From Clostridiales bacterium (GTDB taxonomy: Bacteria > Bacillota > Clostridia > Lachnospirales > Lachnospiraceae), in the NCBI GenBank assembly GCA_019420275.1, contig JAHZHN010000006.1, positions 62,001 to 126,000 of the forward strand: 64,000 nucleotides of DNA, given 5' to 3'. Shown piece by piece: positions 51,253 through 59,969 of this stretch. The translations under genes were made by a program, and so were the position numbers. Within the stretch, counting starts at the first letter, position 1. Every line of letters begins with the position of its first letter. The notes beneath the pieces were generated by a model, which saw only the letters and a program-made list of their open reading frames with translations, was not told the DNA's origin and searched no databases.

Positions 51253-51417
51253 CATCACACCCTTTACAAATAATAATGCTATTATTTCCAAGAATATGAA
51301 TCCCTATACCAAAAAGAGGAAACCTCCCATCATCTTATCATTCTCTTGTTATCTAATTACTGGTATTTTTGGGGACAGACTGCCAGCTATATATAATTAA
51401 ACTAAAGCTATTCCAGT

Positions 51418-51466
51418 ATAAAAATATCCTGCAGACAGTTATATTTTTGTCCGCAGGATATTTTCT
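51418..51466 (-). terminator. terminator of the Nif11-like gene
   Basis: AAAATATCCTGC (51421-51432) pairs with GCAGGATATTTT (51453-51464), followed by TATACTGG-type AT-rich sequence on minus strand. Confidence 0.7.
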
Positions 51467-51467
51467 T

Positions 51468-51764
51468 TTATTTATTGTCTTTTTCTTTGAGCGCAGCAAA
51501 AAACAATTCATACAAATCGTCTTCTCCTTCTAGTTTCGGTGAATTTTCACCGCCTCCATTTGTACTTCTTTTCATAGAAGCATAAAATTCTTCACCTGCA
51601 TTCACCAGTTCCATCGGATATAATTCATATCCAAGTTCCTGACATTTCCTGCAAAAAGCAAACAACGGCTCCTCTGTCTTTCTTGTTGCCAGCAATTCTT
51701 TCCGAATTTCCTCATCATGAAATGCTCTTTCCTGCAGCTGCGCTAAAATATCAAGTACTGTCAT
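51468..51764 (-). CDS. Nif11-like leader peptide family protein
   Basis: A 98-residue protein resembling the Nif11-like leader peptide family: ILAQLQERAFHDEEIRKELL with ATRKTEEPLFAFCRKCQELG is the helical leader with AxxxG-type spacing, followed by Gly-Gly-Gly (STNGGGENSP), a double-glycine cleavage site. After this comes an acidic stretch (LEGEDDLYELFFAALKE) lacking Cys-rich or Ser/Thr-rich core. Leader plus G-G suggests a RiPP precursor or its regulatory homolog, but no modification enzyme or exporter is nearby. GGGAGGTGAAATAATAG precedes the ATG. Confidence 0.65.
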   Translation of the reverse strand: MTVLDILAQLQERAFHDEEIRKELLATRKTEEPLFAFCRKCQELGYELYPMELVNAGEEFYASMKRSTNGGGENSPKLEGEDDLYELFFAALKEKDNK

Positions 51765-51803
51765 CTATTATTTCACCTCCCTCATCATCATTTTCTTTCA
51801 AAA

Positions 51804-51837
51804 CAAAAAGCGCTTATGTTTTCACACAAGCGCCTTT
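51804..51837 (-). terminator. gpmI terminator
   Basis: AGCGCTT..TGTT and complement pair across 51806-51834; the minus strand continues CTTTTTGTTTTG. Confidence 0.7.
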
Positions 51838-51854
51838 GCTTTTTCATTCATCTT

Positions 51855-53396
51855 TTATTTTACAAGTAAAGATTTTCCTGTCATTTCTTCCGGCTGTTCC
51901 ATTCCCATCATCTCAATCAATGTAGGAACAATATCTGCAAGGCATCCGCCCTCTCTTAATGTTACGCCTTCATCATAATTTACAAGGATAAACGGTACAG
52001 GATTTGTTGTATGAGCAGTAAATGGTTCTCCTGTCTTATAATCTACCAGCTGCTCAGCGTTTCCATGGTCAGCGCAGATAAACATCTGTCCATCCACCTC
52101 TTTGATGGCATCTACTGCGTCTCCAATACATTTGTCCACTGTCTCAACAGCTTTGATTGCTGCTGCTTCAATTCCTGTATGTCCAACCATGTCACTGTTA
52201 GCAAAATTAACAATAATTACATCATATTTATCAGATTTAATTGCCTCTACTAATTTTGCTCCAACTTCCGGTGCACTCATTTCTGGCTGAAGATCGTATG
52301 TAGCAACTTTTGGAGAATTGACAAGGATACGTTCTTCTCCTTCATTTGGCTCTTCGATTCCGCCATTAAAGAAGAACGTAACATGAGCATATTTCTCAGT
52401 TTCTGCCAGACGAAGCTGTTTTAAACCATGCGCTGCAAGATATTCACCAAATGTATTCTTAATCTCAACTTTATGGAATGCTACCAGTTTGTTTGGAATT
52501 GTCACATCATATTCTGTGAAACATACATATGTTGTCTTAAAATATCCGTTTGGACGCTCAAACTGATCAAACTTATCGTCACAGATAGAACGTGTAATCT
52601 CTCTTGCACGGTCTGGTCTGAAGTTATAGAAAATAACAGAATCATTTTCTTTTAATGTAGCAACAGGAGCTCCATCTTTCATGATAACAGTAGGAACTAC
52701 AAATTCATCCGTTACATCTTCTTTATAGGATGCTTCAATTGCTTCTACCGCATCTTCTGCTGTATTTCCCTGTCCAAGAACGATTGCATTATAAGCTTTC
52801 TGAACACGATCCCAGCGATTGTCACGATCCATTGCATAATAACGTCCTGAAACAGATGCAATTTCTCCAATACCAATCTCTTTCATCTTTTCAACTAACT
52901 CTTCTGCATATCCTTTTCCAGAAGTAGGCGGAGTATCACGTCCGTCCAGGAACAGATGTACATATACTTTATCCAATCCATTTCTCTTAGCCATTTCAAG
53001 AACACCATATAAATGTGTATTATGGCTGTGCACACCTCCGTCAGATAACAATCCAAAGCAGTGAAGTACAGAATTGTTTTTCTTACAGTTGTTCATTGCT
53101 TCCATCAGGGCTTCATTTTTGAAGAAATCACCATCTTCAATTTCTTTCGTAATTCTTGTTAATTCCTGATATACGATGCGGCCCGCACCCATATTCAGAT
53201 GCCCTACTTCAGAATTACCCATCTGTCCTTCTGGAAGTCCAACAGCCATACCAGAAGCATTTCCCTTTACAAAAGGATATTCTTTCTTCAGTCTGTCCAT
53301 AACTGGAGTTTTTGCTTCTGCTACCGCATTGCCTTCTACTTTGTCATTTAACCCATATCCATCTAAAATCATAAGAACAGTTGGTTTTTTACTCAT
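51855..53396 (-). CDS. gpmI: cofactor-independent phosphoglycerate mutase
   Basis: A 513-residue 2,3-bisphosphoglycerate-independent phosphoglycerate mutase (Mn-dependent), interconverting 3- and 2-phosphoglycerate. Landmarks: VLMILDGYGLNDKVEGNAVA, MGNSEVGHLNMGAGR with the catalytic Ser, LFLDGRDTPPTSGKGY, VNFANSDMVGHTG and ICADHGNAEQL (metal ligands). ATG at 53396 follows AAAGGAGATAAAA; a 25-codon longer frame is not used. Isolated from the gap-pgk-tpiA run by about 4 kb. Confidence 0.96.
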   Translation of the reverse strand: MSKKPTVLMILDGYGLNDKVEGNAVAEAKTPVMDRLKKEYPFVKGNASGMAVGLPEGQMGNSEVGHLNMGAGRIVYQELTRITKEIEDGDFFKNEALMEAMNNCKKNNSVLHCFGLLSDGGVHSHNTHLYGVLEMAKRNGLDKVYVHLFLDGRDTPPTSGKGYAEELVEKMKEIGIGEIASVSGRYYAMDRDNRWDRVQKAYNAIVLGQGNTAEDAVEAIEASYKEDVTDEFVVPTVIMKDGAPVATLKENDSVIFYNFRPDRAREITRSICDDKFDQFERPNGYFKTTYVCFTEYDVTIPNKLVAFHKVEIKNTFGEYLAAHGLKQLRLAETEKYAHVTFFFNGGIEEPNEGEERILVNSPKVATYDLQPEMSAPEVGAKLVEAIKSDKYDVIIVNFANSDMVGHTGIEAAAIKAVETVDKCIGDAVDAIKEVDGQMFICADHGNAEQLVDYKTGEPFTAHTTNPVPFILVNYDEGVTLREGGCLADIVPTLIEMMGMEQPEEMTGKSLLVK

Positions 53397-53564
53397 TTTT
53401 ATCTCCTTTATTCTATTCATTTTTCTTTTATAGTCCGTTAATATTATAGCGATTTTTTGGGACAAATTCAATATCGGATTCTGTGATGATATAAAAAATC
53501 TACAGACATTTTCTCAGCAAACAGAAATCTCTTTGTCCATCTGGCCAAGATGTCTTCCAATTTC

Positions 53565-53593
53565 TGGACGTTGTTTCTGGAATATAGTATAAT
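53565..53593 (+). promoter_or_regulatory. promoter of the lipase-like gene
   Basis: TGGACG (53565-53570) and a perfect TATAAT (53588-53593), 17 bases apart, about 50 bases before the start. Confidence 0.6.
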
Positions 53594-53642
53594 AATGGAA
53601 AGTATATCTTAAGAGATTTTCCATAGAATTGGAGGTGCCATT

Positions 53643-54569
53643 ATGTTACACGAAGTTAGTTTTCAGTCTTTTAATGAACGTGATAAAGTACAAGGATGGA
53701 TTTATGTTCCAGCTGCAAAACCAAAAGGGATCGTTCAAATTGTCCACGGATTTGGAGAACATTCCCGCAGATATCTTCATATGATTGTAAAATTTATGGA
53801 TGCTGGTTATATTGTAGCTGCTGACGACCACGTCGGTCACGGAAAAACCGCCATGATGAATGATACATGGGGGGATTGGGGAGACAAAGGATTCCGCACA
53901 ATGATGGAAGATGAACACACATTAAAAACCATTGTATGTGAGAAATTTCCTAATCTGCCTTATTTTCTTTTTGGACACAGCATGGGATCTTTCATCACAA
54001 GAGATTTTGCTGCAAAATATGGGAACGAACTGTCTGGAATTACTATATGTGGCACAACCGGTATTTTCCGAGGCGCGAACAAAACAGCCAGAGATCTGAA
54101 AAAAGCAATTGATGAAGGAAAAGGAAAAGAATCTGATCCGCAGTTTAGCACAGACCTGATGGGATGGATGTGTGAGCGGTGCGGCGATGTTTCCATTGGA
54201 AATGAATGGATTTGTGCTGACCCATACGTACAGCAAGATCATGCGAATGATCCTTTTGATGCATTCACAAAGCCAACGACCAATCAGGCCCTCTATGATT
54301 TTACACAGATGATGGAAGCCATCGTTGGAACTCAGTGGGCTGAAAAAGTTCCAAAAGAACTTCCGATTTATAATATTGGCGGCGATCAGGATCCTGTTGG
54401 AGAATATGGAAAGGGTATCTATGAAGTGTCAAACTGGCTATATGAAACAGGACATACGGTAATTACCAAAGTTTATTCCGGATACCGTCATGAAATCCAC
54501 AATTATTCCGCAATCAAAGACGAAGTAGAAGAAGGAATTATCACATTCATGGATAACATTCTTTCTTAA
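53643..54569 (+). CDS. alpha/beta hydrolase, monoacylglycerol lipase-like
   Basis: A 308-residue serine hydrolase of the hydrolase_4 (serine aminopeptidase S33/MGL-like) family. Catalytic Ser in the elbow FGHSMGSFITRDFA (about residue 116); Asp in IGGDQDPVGE; His in YSGYRHEIHNYSA. The oxyanion HGFGEHSRRY is typical of monoacylglycerol and lysophospholipases. No signal peptide. GGAGGTGCC precedes the ATG and a single promoter lies upstream, so it is a monocistronic unit closed by a terminator. Confidence 0.9.
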   Translation: MLHEVSFQSFNERDKVQGWIYVPAAKPKGIVQIVHGFGEHSRRYLHMIVKFMDAGYIVAADDHVGHGKTAMMNDTWGDWGDKGFRTMMEDEHTLKTIVCEKFPNLPYFLFGHSMGSFITRDFAAKYGNELSGITICGTTGIFRGANKTARDLKKAIDEGKGKESDPQFSTDLMGWMCERCGDVSIGNEWICADPYVQQDHANDPFDAFTKPTTNQALYDFTQMMEAIVGTQWAEKVPKELPIYNIGGDQDPVGEYGKGIYEVSNWLYETGHTVITKVYSGYRHEIHNYSAIKDEVEEGIITFMDNILS

Positions 54570-54586
54570 TTTATAATTACATACAC

Positions 54587-54621
54587 AAAAAGACGGCGGA
54601 TGAATTCCCGCCGTCCTTTTT
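54587..54621. terminator. bidirectional terminator
   Basis: GACGGCGG (54592-54599) pairs with CCGCCGTC (54608-54615), flanked by AAAAA and TTTTT. Serves the lipase-like gene and the convergent LRR protein gene. Confidence 0.85.
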
Positions 54622-56778
54622 CTATTTTACCCGTACTTTTATTAACTTGCTGTACTGACTGTAGATCTTTTTACCCTGTACTGTCTTATATGCTCTGACT
54701 TTTACATAATATGTTTTCTTAGATTTCAGATTTTTTATTTTATATTTCTTCCCAGAAGTCACTGATTTAAAATTTTTCGTTTTACTTGTAGAATACGATA
54801 TCTGATATCCGCTGACTTTTTTAGAACTTCCTGATACTGTTATGGATTTTTTCCCTGTCTGTACTTTTACAGAAGGTGTTTTAGGACGAATCGTAAAAGA
54901 TCGCTCAATCATCCCTGTATATTGCCCAATTCCAGTCCATCTGATCTTTGCAGTCCCAGGTCCCTTATTATTATAATACGTAATTTTATAATCTTTTCCT
55001 TCTCTTAATATCTGACCGCCGTCCTTCAGCACTGGCTTTACTGTTACTGGGCGGTTCTGATATGTTTGCTGGCTGATCTTAGAAACGGATACTTTTGTTA
55101 TTTTTTTCTTAGAAATATTATCTTTCACTGCAGTCGTTTGTTCTGTAGATATATTAGAAACTGACGGTGCTTTTTCTTCTGCTGATTCTGCAGTTAAATC
55201 AGACTTTTTCTCTTCTTCTGCCGATTCTGCAGTTAAATCAGCTTCTTTCTTCTCATAAACAGGAATAAGGCGAATTGTTTCTCCGCAGGACATCACTTTG
55301 ACAAGATCCCCTTCGTTTACTTTTTTCCCATTTCGTTCCCAATGTAAAAATTTGTATCCTTCTTTTTCCTGAGCCGCCAGATCTTCCTGACTTAATGTAT
55401 ACTGCTGCACAATTTCTTTTTCTTTCTGTCCAATGATCAAAACACCCTTTATTTTCTCCCAGACAGCCGTTACTTCTATGTCTTGGGTCTGCCCGCTTAC
55501 ATAAACAGATCCCCCTGCACGATAAATACTCTGTCCATTGACAAGTCTCCATCCTTGGAAAGCATATCCTTCCTTTTCATACCTGTTTTGAGGGAAATAA
55601 AATCGTTTCCCATTGTATGCTTTCATGGACTCCATCGTCCCATAGACATTCTCCGCTCCCGGCTGAAAATTGATTTTTATATAGTCTGGAATTACCGGGC
55701 GATCTTCTTCCACCACATATGTAATCCTTACTGTTTCATCTTTTCTCTCTGGTGTGTATTCAAATTCATTCCCCTGAATGGTTCCTTTATTACTCACCCA
55801 CTTTACAAAATGATATCCTTCTTTGATTTCCATCTCTGGAAGTTGAATCGAATCTCCGGTCTTTCCTTCCATTATAACTCTGTCAGGATCCGCAAATGAT
55901 GCCTCCTTTGGAATCTGGTATTCTATCGTGTATTCATTTGCTTCCCAACTGCTTTTTAACGTCAGGCCATAACTTTCGAGGTATTGTTCATTTTCTTCAA
56001 GATACCGCTCATCTTCACCTGACTGGCATATCATCCACCGCAAATGTTTTCCCTTTTCACCAAAATCCTGTGCATACAAATCATCTGAAGATACCAAAAG
56101 CGGTTTTGCGGATTTCTGAGCTTTGGGATAAATAATAGTTCTTAATGTTGGTGTATGTGAAGCCGAAAAAGATTCCAGCGCACCGTTTTCCGAAAGATCA
56201 ATCTCTTCCAGTCTTGTATCACCACAATGCAGAAGTTTTAAATTTGGACTGTTCACAAAACGAAGACTTCCCTTTAAATTATAATTTCCAAGTAATGTAA
56301 CTTCATACAATCTTGTATTATAATTCCCATTTAAGGCTTCTAATTGATTATTGTTCATATACAATTCTTCCAGTTCTGGAAAATTTTTAAGCTCAATATT
56401 CCTGATCCTGTTCTCATTCAAATTCAGCCATTTAATCTTGCGAAAATAATACAGACCAGATGGATCTTGTATTCCTTTTCCGCTAAGCCCCACAGATGTT
56501 ACCGAATCTCTCTCATTTTGATCCAGAGCACCATCACCGTCACTATCATGCTCCTGTGCCATTTTAAGAATTGAAGGATCTGTAAAATTTTCATCGTTCA
56601 ATTCTACTTTCTCATCTTTAATTCCCTGAAGCAAAGGAAGAACCTGAAACTCCAGGAAATTCTGATGATTTTGAATCTGTCCTTTTGCCTCAGATGCCAA
56701 TACTCTGCCAGTATTTTTCTCCGCCATAACTGCGACTGCACATGCAAGAAAACATATGCTTAACAATACTTTTTTCAT
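54622..56778 (-). CDS. secreted LRR protein with InlB-type repeats and basic C-terminal module
   Basis: A 718-residue predicted secreted protein. Signal peptide MKKVLLSICFLACAVAVMA; EF-hand/dockerin-like DSDGDGALDQNE at 78-89; leucine-rich repeats from about 92 to 220 (LNLNENRIRNIELKNFPELE, LYMNNNQLEALNGN); two or three InlB B-type repeats (YHFVKWVSNKGTI, YAFQGWRLVNGQ, YKFLHWERNGKK); a linker with DLTAESAEE twice; then a beta-strand-rich C-terminal ~170 residues (YKITYYNNKGPGTAKIRWTG and a fibronectin-like ending rich in Lys). No LPXTG anchor, so wall attachment would be by the basic tail. Surface adhesin-type protein; ligand unknown. Confidence 0.82.
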   Translation of the reverse strand: MKKVLLSICFLACAVAVMAEKNTGRVLASEAKGQIQNHQNFLEFQVLPLLQGIKDEKVELNDENFTDPSILKMAQEHDSDGDGALDQNERDSVTSVGLSGKGIQDPSGLYYFRKIKWLNLNENRIRNIELKNFPELEELYMNNNQLEALNGNYNTRLYEVTLLGNYNLKGSLRFVNSPNLKLLHCGDTRLEEIDLSENGALESFSASHTPTLRTIIYPKAQKSAKPLLVSSDDLYAQDFGEKGKHLRWMICQSGEDERYLEENEQYLESYGLTLKSSWEANEYTIEYQIPKEASFADPDRVIMEGKTGDSIQLPEMEIKEGYHFVKWVSNKGTIQGNEFEYTPERKDETVRITYVVEEDRPVIPDYIKINFQPGAENVYGTMESMKAYNGKRFYFPQNRYEKEGYAFQGWRLVNGQSIYRAGGSVYVSGQTQDIEVTAVWEKIKGVLIIGQKEKEIVQQYTLSQEDLAAQEKEGYKFLHWERNGKKVNEGDLVKVMSCGETIRLIPVYEKKEADLTAESAEEEKKSDLTAESAEEKAPSVSNISTEQTTAVKDNISKKKITKVSVSKISQQTYQNRPVTVKPVLKDGGQILREGKDYKITYYNNKGPGTAKIRWTGIGQYTGMIERSFTIRPKTPSVKVQTGKKSITVSGSSKKVSGYQISYSTSKTKNFKSVTSGKKYKIKNLKSKKTYYVKVRAYKTVQGKKIYSQYSKLIKVRVK

Positions 56779-56912
56779 TTTTCCCCCTTTATTTATTCAT
56801 ACAATTGTCCCATAAAAGTCCGAATTTTATATCCCCTCTCCGAACTTTGCCTGATTGTATCATCCCCATACGACAGCTGTCAACATTTCACTTCCTGGCA
56901 ATTTTATCCACT

Positions 56913-57494
56913 TTAATTTTGTTTCATATTTTTAAAAACTTTCACCCTTGGCTGTTCTTTCAAATGTTGTCCTATTTCTTTTTCCATCCATACCATATGA
57001 TACCATCGTTGAAATTTATATCCACAGTTTTGAAATTTCCCTATCCATTTATATCCTAAATGTTTATGAAATCTAATACTATCTTTCGTCAGATATTTAT
57101 CTTCCTGTTCAGGATAAGCAATGCACGCATATAAATTCAAAATTCCCTGTTCTTTCAAAGATGACTCCAGCCTATCGTACAATTTCTTTCCAATACCCAT
57201 TCCCTTTTTATCCTGTCTGATATAGATTGTTGTTTCGACCGCCCAGTCAAATGCTGCACGTTCTTTCAACGGACCTGCATAAGTATATCCAACTAACTCT
57301 CCATCCTGCTCCGCTGCGAAATATGGATATTTCTCACGAATTTTTTCTATTCTTTGCTGGAACTCCTGCAAGGATGGAACTTCATATTCAAACGTAATCG
57401 CTGTATTTTCTACATATGGAGCATAAATCTTTAACAGCTCTTCTGCATCTCCTAATTCTGCTGCTCTAATCTTGATTTTTCTATCTTCTTGCAT
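56913..57494 (-). CDS. GNAT acetyltransferase, phosphinothricin acetyltransferase-like
   Basis: A 193-residue GNAT of the Pat/Bar-like branch: IRAAELGDAEELLKIYAPYV, TAITFEYEVPSLQEFQQRI, PYFAAEQDGELVGYTYAGPL, acetyl-CoA loop ETTIYIRQDKKGMGIGKKLY and RFHKHLGYKWIGKFQNCGYK. Such enzymes acetylate amino-acid analogues. AAGGAGTAGTG precedes the ATG. Monocistronic; substrate not inferred. Confidence 0.88.
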   Translation of the reverse strand: MQEDRKIKIRAAELGDAEELLKIYAPYVENTAITFEYEVPSLQEFQQRIEKIREKYPYFAAEQDGELVGYTYAGPLKERAAFDWAVETTIYIRQDKKGMGIGKKLYDRLESSLKEQGILNLYACIAYPEQEDKYLTKDSIRFHKHLGYKWIGKFQNCGYKFQRWYHMVWMEKEIGQHLKEQPRVKVFKNMKQN

Positions 57495-57675
57495 TTTTTC
57501 ACTACTCCTTATTTTTTGTTGTTAAATTACCATTTTCCATTTGAAATAAATAAATTGACTGCTTTAAATATCCAAAATTTTCTCAAATAAAAAGAATGAT
57601 AATTTTCCTCCCTAATCAACCACTGAATTGCTTCATTATAATCCTTCTCCCCTGTAAAGAATTCTCTTGGAAAAG

Positions 57676-57706
57676 AAAAATCCCCGAACACTATATGCCC
57701 GGGGAC
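57676..57706 (-). terminator. tpiA terminator
   Basis: TCCCCG (57681-57686) pairs with CGGGGA (57700-57705); the minus strand continues with TTTTTC. A 62-codon ORF starting in this stem (57527-57715) is not credible as a gene. Confidence 0.75.
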
Positions 57707-57730
57707 CCATCTCATAATTAATCATCAAAA

Positions 57731-58477
57731 TTATTTATAATTTACAATTTTTCCAAAGTCCGGTTTCAAGGATGCTCCGCCAACTAATCCTCCATCAATA
57801 TCCGGCTGTGCGAATAATTCCGGAGCACTGTCAGCAGATACAGATCCGCCGTACTGGATACGGATTGCTTCTGCTGTTGCATCATCATAAACTTCAGCGA
57901 TACATGCACGAATTGCAGCGCATACTTCCTGAGCCTGTTCTGTTGTTGCAACTTTTCCTGTTCCGATTGCCCAGATTGGTTCATAAGCAATAACAGCTGT
58001 CTTTGCCTGATCAGCAGTTACACCCTGGAACGCAATTTTAATCTGCTGGCGAACGAAATCAATTGTAACGCCCTGTTCTCTCTGTGTAAGAGTTTCTCCA
58101 CAACAGATGATTGGGGTAATTCCATGTTCGAAGGCTTTTAATACTTTTTTATTTACAGTTTCATCTGTCTCAGCAAAGTATTCTCTTCTCTCAGAATGTC
58201 CGATAATTACATACTTTACACCTAAATCTGTAAGCATGTTTGGAGCGATTTCTCCTGTGTAAGCTCCACTTTCTTCAAAGTACATATTTTCAGCACCGAT
58301 TGCAATATTGCTTCCTTCTGCTGCTTCAATTGCTGCCGGGATATCAATTGCCGGCACACAAAATACGACATCTGAAGTTTCACTTGCTACTAATGGTTTT
58401 AACTCCTCGATTAAAGCTTTTGCTTCACTTGGGGTTTTGTTCATTTTCCAGTTTCCTGCTACGATTGTTTTACGCAT
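57731..58477 (-). CDS. tpiA: triosephosphate isomerase
   Basis: A 248-residue TIM converting dihydroxyacetone phosphate and glyceraldehyde 3-phosphate. Catalytic Lys in NWKMN (residue about 12), His in GHSERREYF, catalytic Glu in YEPIWAIGTGKVAT (loop 6). AAAGGATAAGTCGA precedes the ATG. Third in the run gap - pgk - tpiA, all minus strand, with pgk 138 bases upstream. Confidence 0.97.
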   Translation of the reverse strand: MRKTIVAGNWKMNKTPSEAKALIEELKPLVASETSDVVFCVPAIDIPAAIEAAEGSNIAIGAENMYFEESGAYTGEIAPNMLTDLGVKYVIIGHSERREYFAETDETVNKKVLKAFEHGITPIICCGETLTQREQGVTIDFVRQQIKIAFQGVTADQAKTAVIAYEPIWAIGTGKVATTEQAQEVCAAIRACIAEVYDDATAEAIRIQYGGSVSADSAPELFAQPDIDGGLVGGASLKPDFGKIVNYK

Positions 58478-58615
58478 TCGACTTATCCTTCTTTCTTAAA
58501 ACGTTTGTTCTGTCTGTGGCTTTCGCCCATTTTGATTGAATATGAAATTTCACAATAAAGTTCCGTTGACTAACTCTCAGCCTTTACCTTTATTTTTAAT
58601 TTCCTAAGTATTCTT

Positions 58616-59821
58616 CTACTTATCGTTGGCTGCAACTACACCTGGAAGGTCTTTTCCTTCTAAGAATTCCAAAGATGCTCCGCCACCTGTTGAGATATGA
58701 GTCATCTTGTCTCCGAATCCTAACTGGTTAACAGCTGCTGCGGAATCTCCGCCACCGATGATTGTTGTTGCTTCTGTCTCCGCAAGAGACTCTGCCACTG
58801 CAATCGTTCCTTTTGCAAGAATTGGGTTTTCAAATACACCCATCGGACCATTCCATACAACAGTTTTTGCTGATTTTACTGCATCAGCAAATTTTGCTGC
58901 TGTTTCAGTTCCGATATCCAGTCCCATCATATCTGCTGGAATCTGATCAGATGGTACAACAGATACTTCAATTTCTGCATCAATTGGATCTGGGAATTCT
59001 TTTGCAATGGTTGTATCAACTGGAAGATACAGATTCTTTCCTAACTTCTCAGCTTTATCCATCATTTCTTTGCAGTAGTCGATCTTTTCATCATCAACTA
59101 AAGAAGTTCCTACTTCATATCCTTTTGCTTTTAAGAAAGTATATGCCATTCCACCACCGATAATCAGTGTATCACATTTCTCAAGAAGGTTGTCGATAAC
59201 ATTTAATTTGTCAGCAACTTTTGCTCCACCTAAAATAGCTACCATTGGTCTTTCTGGATTATTTACTGCATTTCCTAAGAAATCAATTTCTTTCTGCATT
59301 AAATATCCAACAACAGCTGTATCAACGAATTTTGTTACACCTACATTAGAGCAGTGTGCTCTATGTGCAGTACCAAATGCATCATTTACAAATACATCGC
59401 AGAGGCTTGCAAGTTCTTTGCTGAACTCTTCGCCATTTTTTGTTTCTTCTGCTCTGTAACGTGTATTCTGAAGAAGAACAACATCTCCGTCTTTCATTTC
59501 AGCAACGGCTGCCTTTGCATTGTCTCCAACAACATTGTCATCAGCCGCAAATTTTACATCCTGTCCTAATAACTCGCTTAAGCGAACTGCAACAGGTGCA
59601 AGAGATAATTCAGGCTTTGGCTCTCCTTTCGGTTTTCCCAAGTGAGAGCAAAGGATAACTTTTCCTCCATCTGCGATCAGCTTTTTAATTGTTGGAAGCG
59701 CAGCAACCAGACGGTTCTCGTCTGTAATTTTTCCGTCTTTTAAAGGTACATTGAAGTCACAGCGTACCAATACTCTTTTTCCTTTTACATTGATGTCATC
59801 TACGGATTTTTTGTTTAACAT
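58616..59821 (-). CDS. pgk: phosphoglycerate kinase
   Basis: A 401-residue PGK making ATP from 1,3-bisphosphoglycerate. N-terminal substrate site VLVRCDFNVPLKDGKITDEN and LCSHLGKPKGEPKPELSLAP; C-terminal nucleotide site ILGGAKVADKLNVIDNLLE and TIIGGGDSAAAVNQLG. ATG at 59821 follows AGGAGGAAAAAC; the 26-codon longer frame overlaps the gap terminator. Second in the glycolytic run. Confidence 0.97.
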   Translation of the reverse strand: MLNKKSVDDINVKGKRVLVRCDFNVPLKDGKITDENRLVAALPTIKKLIADGGKVILCSHLGKPKGEPKPELSLAPVAVRLSELLGQDVKFAADDNVVGDNAKAAVAEMKDGDVVLLQNTRYRAEETKNGEEFSKELASLCDVFVNDAFGTAHRAHCSNVGVTKFVDTAVVGYLMQKEIDFLGNAVNNPERPMVAILGGAKVADKLNVIDNLLEKCDTLIIGGGMAYTFLKAKGYEVGTSLVDDEKIDYCKEMMDKAEKLGKNLYLPVDTTIAKEFPDPIDAEIEVSVVPSDQIPADMMGLDIGTETAAKFADAVKSAKTVVWNGPMGVFENPILAKGTIAVAESLAETEATTIIGGGDSAAAVNQLGFGDKMTHISTGGGASLEFLEGKDLPGVVAANDK

Positions 59822-59880
59822 GTTTTTCCTCCTGAAATATAAATTCACAATGGTGATATATATTTCCCATTGTTCATCGA

Positions 59881-59912
59881 AAAAAAAGGTCCGGTCCAAA
59901 AAGACCGGACCC
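59881..59912 (-). terminator. gap terminator
   Basis: GGTCCGGTC (59888-59896) pairs perfectly with GACCGGACC (59903-59911); the minus strand continues with seven T. It lies between gap and pgk, so gap is largely transcribed alone, with partial read-through into pgk-tpiA possible. Confidence 0.8.
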
Positions 59913-59969
59913 TCATCTGAGTCTAATTTACTGCATGAAGCAGTCTTGTCCTCATTTCATTCTCAAAAA

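Noticed and set aside
57527..57715. 62-codon minus-strand ORF after tpiA
   Set aside because: Begins inside the tpiA terminator stem and has no ribosome site; possible remnant but no homology seen.
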